Of a stretch of DNA of 64,000 nucleotides, positions 23,069 to 30,416 are shown piece after piece; position 1 is the first letter of the stretch, and each line of letters opens with the position of its first letter. Under the pieces are notes generated by a model. It ran no database searches. It was not told the origin of the DNA and saw only the letters and a program-made list of their open reading frames with translations. Origin of the DNA: a virus; IMG/VR virus record IMGVR_UViG_3300015245_000002, positions 19,745-83,744 of that record, one strand, 5' to 3'. A program made the translations under genes and the position numbers.

Positions 23069-23419
23069 TCATAGCCAATGCATGCAAGCGGCCAGACCGC
23101 TAACGGCCGCGAGCAGCAGCGCTGCGTTACGCGCGGCGTCGCGGAGCGCAGAGCGGTGATGGGGTAGGGGCGTAACTGCCAGCACGACCTGCTCCGGCGC
23201 CGTGTACGCGGGTGCCTCGGTCCGCAGGTGCAGCTCGCGGCGGCGCGCGTAGATCGCCAGGTCGGGGAGCGTCGCGGCCCACACCTCGGCCGCGTTGCGG
23301 GTGTCGATCTCGACCGACCGGACGCGTGGCGCAGGATAGACGCGCACCTGGATCTCGTCGCCCGGGAGTTCGAGCGCGTCTAGCCAACGCGGGCTGTTGC
23401 GGGTGGTGGCCTTACTCAC
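23069..23419 (-). CDS. Hypothetical protein with C-terminal membrane helix
   Basis: A 116-residue protein with GTG start in a GTGA overlap. A soluble N-terminal domain is followed by a hydrophobic C-terminal segment (AALLLAAVSGLAACMHWL), suggesting a tail-anchored protein. Ends upstream of the promoter at 22978. Function unknown. Confidence 0.65.
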   Translation of the reverse strand: MSKATTRNSPRWLDALELPGDEIQVRVYPAPRVRSVEIDTRNAAEVWAATLPDLAIYARRRELHLRTEAPAYTAPEQVVLAVTPLPHHRSALRDAARNAALLLAAVSGLAACMHWL

Positions 23420-23781
23420 GGGTCACGTCCGATCAGCGCAATGGCCTCGCACGTGAAGAACATAGCGCCGATGTCGGCCTCCGGCTGCGTCGGCTCGGGC
23501 GCCTCGGCATACCTGAGTTGCGCAGCGTCGACATCGATGCGCCGCTGTTCCAAGATGCGATCCTCACACCAGTTGCGGGCCTCCTCCGCGGTCATTGCGA
23601 GGATCTCCGTGAGGCGTTCGGGCGCAATCGTGGCGCCCGAGCTCGTCCAATAGTCGAGGACACTCCTTGACGCCAGCACCATGAGTCGGTGCTCCTCGCA
23701 GTCAAGAGCAAACGCATGGATGTCATCGTCGGTGATGGTGTCGTGCCACACGCACGGGTCCCGAGTCGGTAGCCAAGTCAT
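23416..23781 (-). CDS. Hypothetical acidic protein
   Basis: A 121-residue acidic protein, ATG preceded by AGGA. Helical (ERLTEILAMTAEEARNWCED). No family recognised. Coupled by GTGA to the membrane-anchored protein downstream. Confidence 0.65.
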   Translation of the reverse strand: MTWLPTRDPCVWHDTITDDDIHAFALDCEEHRLMVLASRSVLDYWTSSGATIAPERLTEILAMTAEEARNWCEDRILEQRRIDVDAAQLRYAEAPEPTQPEADIGAMFFTCEAIALIGRDP

Positions 23782-23787
23782 GATTTC

Positions 23788-24006
23788 CTAGACTTTGGCC
23801 GCGATGAGCAGATCACCGCGCCGGGTGACCAGTTGCGTGCGCTCCATCAGGTTGATCATGCTCTCATACCCGGCGAGAGAGTCGAACGCGGGCATCATCT
23901 CGGCATAGAGATGGCCGCTCGGTTTGCCGCTCGCTCCAGCGGACGCAACGATGGTGTATGCAATGCGGATAAGGTCGATGACTGCGGATGCTTGCGCGTT
24001 CGTCAT
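23788..24006 (-). CDS. Small helical protein
   Basis: A 72-residue protein with an ACAGGA ribosome site. Mostly hydrophobic helix (ASAVIDLIRIAYTIVASAGA) then MINLMERTQLVTRRGDLLIA, possibly winged-helix-like. Unknown function. Confidence 0.65.
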   Translation of the reverse strand: MTNAQASAVIDLIRIAYTIVASAGASGKPSGHLYAEMMPAFDSLAGYESMINLMERTQLVTRRGDLLIAAKV

Positions 24007-24024
24007 GATGTCCTGTAGTTATGG

Positions 24025-24270
24025 TTACGATGCGCAGTCGTAGCAGCGGCAGTCGCTGCGGTCGGTGCAGTAGCCCGCGTACCCCTTCACTGCGGCTGCG
24101 GATCCGTGACCGCGTCCGAGGGTGCTCGATTGCGGGCGCGGAGTCTGTCCGGCATGGATCCGGCATCGCACCTGCCAGCCCGTCGTCGTCTTGGTTGCTG
24201 TACCCGCTGCTGCTGCCACCGAGCACGAGCAGACCGAGCATCGACCGGGGTACTTGTTTGCGATCGTCAT
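24025..24270 (-). CDS. Cysteine-rich zinc-binding protein
   Basis: An 81-residue protein beginning MTIANKYPGRCSVCSCSVAA and ending with CTDRSDCRCYDC; seven or more Cys in two clusters suggest two metal sites. ATG 24270 is fixed by a promoter seven bases upstream. First gene of the leftward operon. Confidence 0.65.
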   Translation of the reverse strand: MTIANKYPGRCSVCSCSVAAAAGTATKTTTGWQVRCRIHAGQTPRPQSSTLGRGHGSAAAVKGYAGYCTDRSDCRCYDCAS

Positions 24271-24277
24271 GTTGAAA

Positions 24278-24306
24278 GTTGTAATGCACGTTCGCCCCGC
24301 GCGCAA
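24278..24306 (-). promoter_or_regulatory. Leftward half of a divergent promoter pair
   Basis: TTGCGC (24301-24306), 17 bases, TACAAC (24278-24283), seven bases to ATG 24270. Shares TGCATTAC and TTTCAAC with the opposing promoter. Confidence 0.6.
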
Positions 24307-24321
24307 GCGAAATCTTTGGCC

Positions 24322-24350
24322 TTGCGTAACGGTCGCGGATGCATTACGGT
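24322..24350 (+). promoter_or_regulatory. Rightward half of a divergent promoter pair
   Basis: TTGCGT (24322-24327), 17 bases, TACGGT (24345-24350), eight bases to ATG 24359. Around the -10 it reads TGCATTAC..TTTTCAAC, nearly a copy of the leftward promoter. Confidence 0.6.
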
Positions 24351-24358
24351 TTTCAACG

Positions 24359-24472
24359 ATGAGACTACAGAAGCAGGTCCAACGCGCGCAGCTGACTGAC
24401 TGGTCGCTGGCTGTCACCGCTTGGGCGATTACCTCGGCGATTGGTGCTGCGATCGGCTGGGCGGCGCTGTGA
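24359..24472 (+). CDS. Small single-pass membrane protein
   Basis: A 37-residue protein. Residues 15-37 (WSLAVTAWAITSAIGAAIGW and on) form one membrane helix after a short basic N-terminus. Expressed from a leaderless promoter and coupled (GTGA) to an RHH-like gene. Unknown function. Confidence 0.55.
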   Translation: MRLQKQVQRAQLTDWSLAVTAWAITSAIGAAIGWAAL

Positions 24473-24666
24473 GCCACGGCGGTTCTCGCCGTGGAAGCGG
24501 GCGCGGCAAGCTCGGAGACGACAAGCTGACCGCGGTCATCGCGGCGACACGGCTCACTAGCGGTGAGCGGCAACTCATCGAGGAAGCTGCGGCTCAGGAA
24601 GGGTTGAGCCTCGCTGGGGCGGTGCGGCGGGCATTGGCAGAATGGGTGCAGAGGGTGCTGAAATGA
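24469..24666 (+). CDS. Ribbon-helix-helix-like protein
   Basis: A 65-residue protein from GTG 24469. KLTAVIAATRLTSGERQLIE, then EGLSLAGAVRRALAEWVQRV, fit the strand-helix-helix pattern of Arc/CopG-type DNA-binding proteins. Possible regulator of the divergent promoters beside it. Inference only. Confidence 0.6.
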   Translation: MSHGGSRRGSGRGKLGDDKLTAVIAATRLTSGERQLIEEAAAQEGLSLAGAVRRALAEWVQRVLK

Positions 24667-25088
24667 GGACATGGATGATGTACGCGCATTGCAACGCGCG
24701 CGGCCAACTGATGCATATCGGCACTCGTCGGTTCGTAGAGCTTCACGATCTGCCAGATCCGATTGTCCCGGTCCTAGTTGAGGAAATCGAAGGCGATCCG
24801 AAGACGCCAGAGGTCACTCACTATGGCTGGCAGGAATTCGACCGGCCGCACGGAGCAGACAAAGGCTTACCTTGCATGATCCAGGTCCGGTGCGGATCGA
24901 CCGAACAACAATTGCAGATGCCGTGGATGATTCTCAACATATGCTTCCCATATGGCATGAAGTTGGAGGTTGATCATGGTAGCGGTCGCATGCTCGCGCT
25001 GAGAATTACAGAGAGGACTGAGGATGAAGACTTCGCTCGCGCGTTCGAGCATTGGAAGCGCCGCATCGCGGCAGGAGGTGACGAGTGA
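24663..25088 (+). CDS. Hypothetical protein
   Basis: A 141-residue protein starting at the ATGA overlap. Mixed alpha/beta, no motif. The C-terminus is an amphipathic helix (EDEDFARAFEHWKRRIAAGG). Unknown function. Confidence 0.65.
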   Translation: MRTWMMYAHCNARGQLMHIGTRRFVELHDLPDPIVPVLVEEIEGDPKTPEVTHYGWQEFDRPHGADKGLPCMIQVRCGSTEQQLQMPWMILNICFPYGMKLEVDHGSGRMLALRITERTEDEDFARAFEHWKRRIAAGGDE

Positions 25089-25318
25089 CTGAGGACGAAA
25101 TCCAGGAGCGCTTGAAGATTTGTCAGGCGCTGCTCGCGAGCATCACGGCGACCAACCCGAATGAGGTTCTGGTTACGATACTCGATCAACTCGTCGAGCT
25201 GTCGTGCGGCGCCAACCCGGCGCTCAGGAGTCTGATGAGAATGAAATTCTACGAGGCCGTTTGCGAGAAACTGAGCCGCAACTTGTTCCCGCGACTGGGC
25301 GAAAGGAGTGAGTCGTGA
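25085..25318 (+). CDS. Small helical protein
   Basis: A 77-residue protein, all-helical (DEIQERLKICQALLASITAT, LVTILDQLVELSCGANPALR). GTGA overlaps on both sides. No family recognised. Confidence 0.65.
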   Translation: MTEDEIQERLKICQALLASITATNPNEVLVTILDQLVELSCGANPALRSLMRMKFYEAVCEKLSRNLFPRLGERSES

Positions 25319-25851
25319 TCTACGCGGTGATCTACGAGGTGATCTACGAGGTAGGCGAGCTGGTGCAGGCGAATACCGGCGAGTGGAAGATCGGAGATGA
25401 GTGCTGGGCGACGAGTCCATTCTCTCGTTACCCGGCGGGGGAACCACGATTCGGTGTTATCGCTGAGGTCGCCGCCGAGCGCATCTCCGTTCGTTTCAGC
25501 GACGACTGTGTTTCGCATTACTACGATGACACCTTCCACAGATTGAGCCGCGTGGCGCCGCCTCCGGTATGCGAGGTTCTTCTCATCGAGAAGGTGCCAC
25601 CATCTGATCCGCTCGACGCAGTCATCTCGCCCGGCGACACGCTGCGCGCACTTCTCGCGGTCGATCGTTTCAACCAACGAGAAGCCGACGATTGCCCGAT
25701 CCGTCTCACCGCCATTCAGCGCGTAGCGGTGTCGTCTCACCGCTCCGCCGAGTTCCGCGCTCTCGTCGCCGCGGGCCCATCGGTCGACGCCGCTCGCTGG
25801 CGCAAGGATCAGCAGCCCAGCGTGTGGCTGGACTGCGCGGAGGACATGTGA
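25315..25851 (+). CDS. Hypothetical protein with SH3-like N-terminus
   Basis: A 178-residue protein. It opens with tandem YEV repeats (IYAVIYEVIYEVGELV) from a 12-base DNA duplication, then a beta-rich part (WKIGDECWATSPF, PRFGVIAEVAAERISVRFSD) like a Tudor/SH3 unit. The second half is helical. Unknown function. Confidence 0.65.
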   Translation: MIYAVIYEVIYEVGELVQANTGEWKIGDECWATSPFSRYPAGEPRFGVIAEVAAERISVRFSDDCVSHYYDDTFHRLSRVAPPPVCEVLLIEKVPPSDPLDAVISPGDTLRALLAVDRFNQREADDCPIRLTAIQRVAVSSHRSAEFRALVAAGPSVDAARWRKDQQPSVWLDCAEDM

Positions 25852-26216
25852 CCGCGCTCTGCACCCACGGCGAGCCGCTGTGCCCTCACGGCGACTGCGC
25901 AGCGCGCTGCACACCATGCCTGATCGCGCCGTGGAACTGGCGGGCTGCCGAGAAGCTGGCCGCGCGCTGGAGTCCGCTACTGGATGCAGCAGCGCTGCTG
26001 CTTGTGAACATGGGCTACACTGCCCGCGTGACGCAGGTGGTGCAGTCTGATGGCATTGGCGGTCGCCGCGTACTCGTGCTTGATGCGGTCGAGAAAGACG
26101 GACGCATCGTCGGCGGACGCGAGGTCTTCGAGGTCGTCACCGCCGTAGAGCAGGTGGACTGGACGTTCACGTTCACGCACACGTTGAAGTGGCTGTGGCG
26201 GGAGGTGACCCCGTGA
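25848..26216 (+). CDS. Hypothetical zinc-binding protein
   Basis: A 122-residue protein from GTG 25848 (GTGA). N-terminal Cys/His cluster CTHGEPLCPHGDCAARCTPC, probably zinc binding. Then helix and a strand-rich end. A longer upstream frame is rejected. Confidence 0.65.
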   Translation: MTALCTHGEPLCPHGDCAARCTPCLIAPWNWRAAEKLAARWSPLLDAAALLLVNMGYTARVTQVVQSDGIGGRRVLVLDAVEKDGRIVGGREVFEVVTAVEQVDWTFTFTHTLKWLWREVTP

Positions 26217-26611
26217 ACTGTCCTGCCTGTGGCACGCCGATCCCAAGGGTCGTCAAGCCGACCCCATGCCGCAACATCGATTGCAAGAACCAGTACGCGG
26301 CAGTGTGGGCGGTCGCATCGGCGTCGGCATATAAGCTTACTGTGCAGTTGGACACCGACGTGCATGCTGTACGTCAGCGGTTGCCACGCCGTGTGAACAT
26401 GGTTCTTGAGTGGTTCCGTGATGCGTGGGAATGCTGGACGTTGAACCTAGTGCGACCAGACGTAGGATGGAAGCTGGACATGGAGAAAACCATGGTGGTT
26501 CAGATCGCAGATTTCAGCCCGGCTCGTGATTCGGTGGCGGGCACCACCTCCGACACGCCGGTGTTCCGGCCGACGACGCGGGTGCAAGGTCTCACGAGCA
26601 ACTTTCCGTGA
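26213..26611 (+). CDS. Zinc-ribbon protein
   Basis: A 132-residue protein from GTG 26213. Starts NCPACGTPIPRVVKPTPCRN then CKN, a zinc ribbon in the first 25 residues. The remainder is alpha/beta with no known motif. Confidence 0.6.
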   Translation: MNCPACGTPIPRVVKPTPCRNIDCKNQYAAVWAVASASAYKLTVQLDTDVHAVRQRLPRRVNMVLEWFRDAWECWTLNLVRPDVGWKLDMEKTMVVQIADFSPARDSVAGTTSDTPVFRPTTRVQGLTSNFP

Positions 26612-27024
26612 TCGACGTCGACGTCGACGTCGACGTCGACGTCGTGTCGCCGTCGGGCCCATGGTGGACGCCGGAGCGCGAGCAGGCGTTCGTCCTGACG
26701 CTCCAGGGTGTCCCGCAGCACCAGGTCGCGGCCGAGCTCCAGCGTGACCGCCACACGGTTGCGCGGTGGGCGGAGGACGATCGCTTCACGCAGCGGCTGT
26801 TCGACGAGAACGCGTCGCGGTTCAAGGCGTCGCGGCAACGCCGGGCGATGCAGACCCTGCGGCTCACGGACAAGGCGGAGCACCTCGCGACATCGCCGCT
26901 CTGCAAGCAGTTCGCTCCGTGGTCGCCGACGTCTTCCAGTACCCGCGGATCGCACTGCAGCGGCACAACGGCAACGTGCTGGCGATCTACCCGATCGGCG
27001 AGAGCAATGAGAAGTACGAGTTGA
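26608..27024 (+). CDS. HTH protein with (Val-Asp) repeat, probably frameshifted
   Basis: A 138-codon frame from GTG 26608 (GTGA). After five Val-Asp repeats comes WWTPEREQAFVLTLQGVPQH and AAELQRDRHTVARWAEDDRF, an HTH as in small terminase-like or sigma-like proteins. From about residue 93 the frame turns to Ser/Thr noise, while the -1 frame reads RDIAALQAVRSVVADVFQYP and runs to 27062. A missing base near 26880-26890 would join them. Confidence 0.5.
   Translation: MIDVDVDVDVDVVSPSGPWWTPEREQAFVLTLQGVPQHQVAAELQRDRHTVARWAEDDRFTQRLFDENASRFKASRQRRAMQTLRLTDKAEHLATSPLCKQFAPWSPTSSSTRGSHCSGTTATCWRSTRSARAMRSTS
26612..26643 (+). repeat. GTCGAC hexamer microsatellite
   Basis: About five tandem GTCGAC (SalI-type) hexamers encode the Val-Asp repeat. 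In-frame copy changes would lengthen or shorten the N-terminus of the protein at 26608. Confidence 0.8.
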
Positions 27025-27135
27025 ACAGCCTGCAGATCGTGATGTCACGCCGGCGGATCTGACTTTTATGGAGCGTCACCACGGGCTCGGTGGTCGACAT
27101 CGATGCAGTCGGACGCCTAGCCGGCCGTGCTCTTC

Positions 27136-27876
27136 CTATTGCACTGTCTCGTTACAGTGCGTGATCGCGAACGTCCCCGTGCCTGACGTCACCGCCTCGT
27201 AGTAGTGCCCCGCTGGCACGTCGTACTCGAGAGACCACGGCGTGGTCACGCCGACTCCGATCCCGAGCGTCACGGCGCAGGACTGGTTATCGCGTACCGT
27301 GGTCGGCGTCGTCGCGCTGTCCGATCGAAGCTCCACCGTACCGCTCGCAGTCACCGTCGAAGTCCACGTACCGCTCACGCGCACCCGCGTCCCGCGGCTA
27401 TCGCTGCGCACCGCCGATGGGTTGCGGGCCGTGTTCAGCGCCAGAGACACCGAGGTCCCGGCCGTGGCCTGTGCGCACCTCGAGCTCGCATCAGGCACTG
27501 CGGTTATGGCCGACGCCACGTCGGCGAACGTCGGTAGCGCTTGTACCGCGGTCAATAATGCCTGGTTCCCGAAGTCGGGATCCCCGATCTCGTTGAGTGC
27601 CGCGTTGGCCTGGTTGTTGGTCGAGATCAGATCTGACGCGTTTGCCAACCAGCCGGTAAGGCTCAGATTTGAGCTGTCGTACTGTCCCGTGCCTGAGCCC
27701 GCGGAGACGCCAGCGACGTGCTTGATCAGCACGCCCGGCGGCTCGCCGGTGGGCCATGCCGCACCGTCGCCGTAGGCGTCCAGATCGACGGTACTGGCGC
27801 CGATCGCCGTGACCCTGGCTCCGTGCCAACGGCCGGAGGCGGACTGATATCTGATTGCGTCACCAATGGTAGGCAT
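27136..27876 (-). CDS. Hypothetical beta-rich protein
   Basis: A 246-residue protein. The N-terminal 45 residues (GDAIRYQSASGRWHGARVTA) are SH3-like. The C-terminal 120 residues are Ser/Thr-rich beta sandwich (RVRVSGTWTSTVTASGTVEL) ending in HCNETVQ. It looks like a small virion or surface protein but lies in an accessory operon. The 73-base gap to 27062 holds only a weak hairpin. Confidence 0.6.
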   Translation of the reverse strand: MPTIGDAIRYQSASGRWHGARVTAIGASTVDLDAYGDGAAWPTGEPPGVLIKHVAGVSAGSGTGQYDSSNLSLTGWLANASDLISTNNQANAALNEIGDPDFGNQALLTAVQALPTFADVASAITAVPDASSRCAQATAGTSVSLALNTARNPSAVRSDSRGTRVRVSGTWTSTVTASGTVELRSDSATTPTTVRDNQSCAVTLGIGVGVTTPWSLEYDVPAGHYYEAVTSGTGTFAITHCNETVQ

Positions 27877-27913
27877 GCCACTGGGGTAACGCTGGGGTAG
27901 TCAGCGGGGCCAT

Positions 27914-28084
27914 TCACCGGGCGCGGCGCGCCGCGGCGAGTAGTTCGTCTCTGATCCAGTCCGAGGCCGTTGCGCCGGCGGGAACCGCTGCGGCGAGCTC
28001 TTGCTGCTCCTCGGGAGAGACTCGCACAGTGGGCAGACGCCGGCTGCGTGCGGATCCGGTAACCGGGGGTCGCCCGGACCTCAT
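27914..28084 (-). CDS. Small RHH/antitoxin-like protein
   Basis: A 56-residue protein from ATG 28084 (ATGA). LPTVRVSPEEQQELAAAVPA then ASDWIRDELLAAARRAR gives a strand-helix-helix pattern. Probably a DNA-binding regulator. No toxin-like partner recognised. Confidence 0.6.
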   Translation of the reverse strand: MRSGRPPVTGSARSRRLPTVRVSPEEQQELAAAVPAGATASDWIRDELLAAARRAR

Positions 28085-28605
28085 GGAATCACCGCGCAGC
28101 AGAAGATGGGCCACCATCCTCGCTCCTCGAGCCGGACCCAATCGAATGGCTCACCGCCGCGGCGCGCCGGCACCGGGCGGTGCTCGGCGATCACGTCCAC
28201 GTAGATCCGGCGCGGCTCGGGGTTCGTCACCACGACGCGTGTACCCACGGGATCGGACGGAAGCGCCGTCCGCAGTCCGGGCGCCGGTGTTGCGTCGGGC
28301 AACTGTCGCGTCAACCCGCATGTCGTGCACGGATACGCCGTCGAGCCGTGACCGCGTTGTGTGGTGGGTCCGCGTACGCAAGGCGCGCCACATGGAGCGC
28401 TGTGCCGGGCGATACAGCGATACTGCGGGTGCGGAGTCATCAGGCCATCGTAGTACTGCACATGCTCCTGGGTGAGGCCACAGCCATCGCAGGGGCGGGT
28501 AACGATCTCGGTGGTGCGCACGCAGCGCTGACACACGAGATCGAGATCTCGGAGCGGCGTGCAGGTACCGGGCTCGCCGCAGAGCTGGCATCCGCGGGGC
28601 TTCAT
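28081..28605 (-). CDS. Protein with multiple zinc ribbons
   Basis: A 174-residue protein with repeated CxxC units: CQLCGEPGTC, CQRCVRT, CDGCGLTQEH, CIARHSAPCGAPC and CTTCGLTRQ. At least three zinc sites are likely. The C-terminal 50 residues form a separate small domain (YVDVIAEHRPVPARRGGEPF). Function unknown. Confidence 0.65.
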   Translation of the reverse strand: MKPRGCQLCGEPGTCTPLRDLDLVCQRCVRTTEIVTRPCDGCGLTQEHVQYYDGLMTPHPQYRCIARHSAPCGAPCVRGPTTQRGHGSTAYPCTTCGLTRQLPDATPAPGLRTALPSDPVGTRVVVTNPEPRRIYVDVIAEHRPVPARRGGEPFDWVRLEERGWWPIFCCAVIP

Positions 28606-28823
28606 GAACCGATCGCCTTGACGCAGAGCGCCCGGGCGACCTCGTCGGAATCGACGAGCGCGGGGTAGATACCGAGCGCCTCGAGAGCGGCCCGATGCTC
28701 TCCGACCTCAGCGATTTCCGGCCACTCGGTTAGTGCCACGTTGCAGATCGCGACCTGGAGATGGTCACCAGCGATGTTGGCTTCTTTGCGGAGTGTGCGG
28801 ATCTGGTCGTCGGTGATGTTCAT
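28602..28823 (-). CDS. Small protein expressed from a leaderless promoter
   Basis: A 73-residue acidic helical protein (DDQIRTLRKEANIAGDHLQV). ATG 28823 is set by the promoter six bases upstream. Downstream genes are coupled by ATGA. Unknown function. Confidence 0.65.
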   Translation of the reverse strand: MNITDDQIRTLRKEANIAGDHLQVAICNVALTEWPEIAEVGEHRAALEALGIYPALVDSDEVARALCVKAIGS

Positions 28824-28829
28824 GCTTCT

Positions 28830-28858
28830 ACTGTACGCACAGAAGTGGGCCTCGTCAA
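28830..28858 (-). promoter_or_regulatory. Leaderless promoter with CTGTGCGTACAG operator
   Basis: TTGACG (28853-28858), 17 bases, TACAGT (28830-28835), six bases to ATG 28823. The spacer ends CCACTTCTGTGCG and the palindrome is one base off the copy at 22950-22978. The two operons are probably co-regulated. Confidence 0.75.
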
Positions 28859-28881
28859 GCCCAGTCAGCCGGAGGCCCGCC

Positions 28882-29244
28882 TTACCGCTTCGCGGCAGCA
28901 TTTGCCACGGCAGTTAGCCATGCGCTCACTGCCGAGTGGCCGGCGCGCTTCGTCGCCCCGGCCCATGCCTTGAACTGCAGCGGATCGGGGCGCAGTTGCA
29001 CTGCCTTGCGCGCAGCGGTGGCCAGGCGCGGCTGTCGCCGCACCAGCAGACCGACATCAGCCTCTGCCATGGTCCACGTGCCATCGGGCTCGCGTCGCGC
29101 TGGCACCCTGCCGCGGGTTACGAGCGTGTGTGCATGGGACCGGGATATACCTTGGGCTCGAGCCGCGGCGACGAGGGTAACGCGGCCGAGCGGAGCGGTT
29201 GCAGGTGGTCGGCCTCGTGGGATCACTTGTTGCCTCGCAGACAT
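28882..29244 (-). CDS. HTH protein, excisionase/MerR-like
   Basis: A 120-residue protein from ATG 29244. RVTLVAAARAQGISRSHAHT then LVTRGRVPARREPDGTW is a MerR/excisionase-like HTH reading a basic wing. Overlaps the upstream gene by 22 bases. It could be an excisionase or just a regulator; no integrase is in the window. Confidence 0.55.
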   Translation of the reverse strand: MSARQQVIPRGRPPATAPLGRVTLVAAARAQGISRSHAHTLVTRGRVPARREPDGTWTMAEADVGLLVRRQPRLATAARKAVQLRPDPLQFKAWAGATKRAGHSAVSAWLTAVANAAAKR

Positions 29245-29762
29245 GCCAATGCATTGTACAAGCCGCTCACAGAGCACCCCTCGAACTTGGAGGCAGACGA
29301 GATCGACACGCGGCCCTCAACGACTTGTTTTACGGCTCGTGCGATCGCTGCATGGCGGTCTGCAGCTCGCAGCTGGCCAAGCGTGGGAGACTCACTATAC
29401 GTTCGTCTCCATTCGAATCGAACGGCCTGGCGTGTGACGCCGAAGCGCTGGGCTGCTGCGAGCGGTGTGCAGCCCTGATCGAGCATCCATTCGACAGCGC
29501 GCTGTGATGGAGATCTGGAATGGCAAATGCCCATTCGCCGGCCCGATGTTTTGACTCCTGGGTAGATCAGCGACCATGCCGCATATACCGAATGGTCCGA
29601 TACCGGAACGCCGGTAATTTCGGACAGGTCACGCGCTGCCTGCACGAGCTTCACCCCAGCGATCATCGCGTAGTGCGCTGCGACCCGAGACAGAGCGGTA
29701 GCTGGTGGCGTCAGCGGTGCGCGCGGTCGACCCGCTCCGGCACGGCGTCCGCCGCGGGTCAT
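29223..29762 (-). CDS. Tandem helix-turn-helix protein, paralogue of the 9026 protein
   Basis: A 179-residue protein. The block SQRAVEWMLDQGCTPLAAAQ, RFGVTRQAVRFEWRRTY matches in order and spacing the AKAVEWIEANGGSLTDGALR, RFGVTAQSVSRRWHRVH block of the protein at 9026-9826. A third unit (SISSASKFEGCSVSGLYNAL) follows. Likely DNA binding. ATGA start. Confidence 0.6.
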   Translation of the reverse strand: MTRGGRRAGAGRPRAPLTPPATALSRVAAHYAMIAGVKLVQAARDLSEITGVPVSDHSVYAAWSLIYPGVKTSGRRMGICHSRSPSQRAVEWMLDQGCTPLAAAQRFGVTRQAVRFEWRRTYSESPTLGQLRAADRHAAIARAVKQVVEGRVSISSASKFEGCSVSGLYNALACLRGNK

Positions 29763-29992
29763 GGGCGCAACGCCTGCAATATGAGCTTGCGCAGGTCACC
29801 CAGCGACAGCCGCGGGAAGATCTGCCGCAGGAGTTTGACGGCGTGCGTTTCGCCGATGTCAATGTCACGTGGACTGTATCCGACGTCAGCGAGGACCATG
29901 CGGGCCAGCTCGACCATCTGGGAGTGCGTGTAGGACACGGTCTCGCCGCGCTCGTTGATGTGGTAGTAGGGCTTGAGGCCGACGGAGATCAT
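29759..29992 (-). CDS. Small hypothetical protein
   Basis: A 77-residue protein (YHINERGETVSYTHSQMVEL, then AVKLLRQIFPRLSLGDLRKL). Helical, basic. ATGA overlaps at both ends. Confidence 0.65.
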   Translation of the reverse strand: MISVGLKPYYHINERGETVSYTHSQMVELARMVLADVGYSPRDIDIGETHAVKLLRQIFPRLSLGDLRKLILQALRP

Positions 29993-30240
29993 GGCGTCAC
30001 CGTCCTAGCCCGCCGCAGATCGTCGCGCATCGCATTTCGCTCACTCTGGACTCGAAGCAACAGCACGAACACCGCGTGGATGTGCTCGACGGCGTGTTTG
30101 GCCCAAGCGTCGGTCTGCGACAGGTAGCCCTTGGTGCCGGGGATTGGATCGGGTTCCATGTTCAGGGCTGACTCTGCGGAGATCAGCTCGCTGATTGCTC
30201 CGTTGACGGCGTCTTCGTGGTCGAAGTGTGGGGCGCTCAT
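29989..30240 (-). CDS. Small helical protein
   Basis: An 83-residue helical protein (ISELISAESALNMEPDPIPG, HAVEHIHAVFVLLLRVQSER). ATGA overlap at both ends. Unknown function. Confidence 0.65.
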   Translation of the reverse strand: MSAPHFDHEDAVNGAISELISAESALNMEPDPIPGTKGYLSQTDAWAKHAVEHIHAVFVLLLRVQSERNAMRDDLRRARTVTP

Positions 30241-30416
30241 GGCTTGCTCCAGTCATGGCCCGGATCTCGAGCTTTTGAAGCCAGCGAGAGCGTCACACCG
30301 AGGTCGCGCCGGGTCGGTCGAGACAGCATCACCTGCGTGGTCTCGTGATCGGCGAAGCGCCAGGTTTCGAGCGGGTCGCCGAGGATCAGCATGCCGTCGG
30401 GGTTGTCGTCGGTCAC
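30237..30416 (-). CDS. Small hypothetical protein
   Basis: A 59-residue protein from GTG 30416 (GTGA); the longer 172-codon frame is antisense-type Arg-rich sequence. Contains a strand-rich part (DGMLILGDPLETWRFADHET). Unknown. Confidence 0.6.
   Translation of the reverse strand: MTDDNPDGMLILGDPLETWRFADHETTQVMLSRPTRRDLGVTLSLASKARDPGHDWSKP

Noticed and set aside
28882-29244. Excisionase and nearby attachment site
   Set aside because: The HTH fits an excisionase, but no integrase, no attP-like core and no host junction are visible, so lysogeny genes are not called here.
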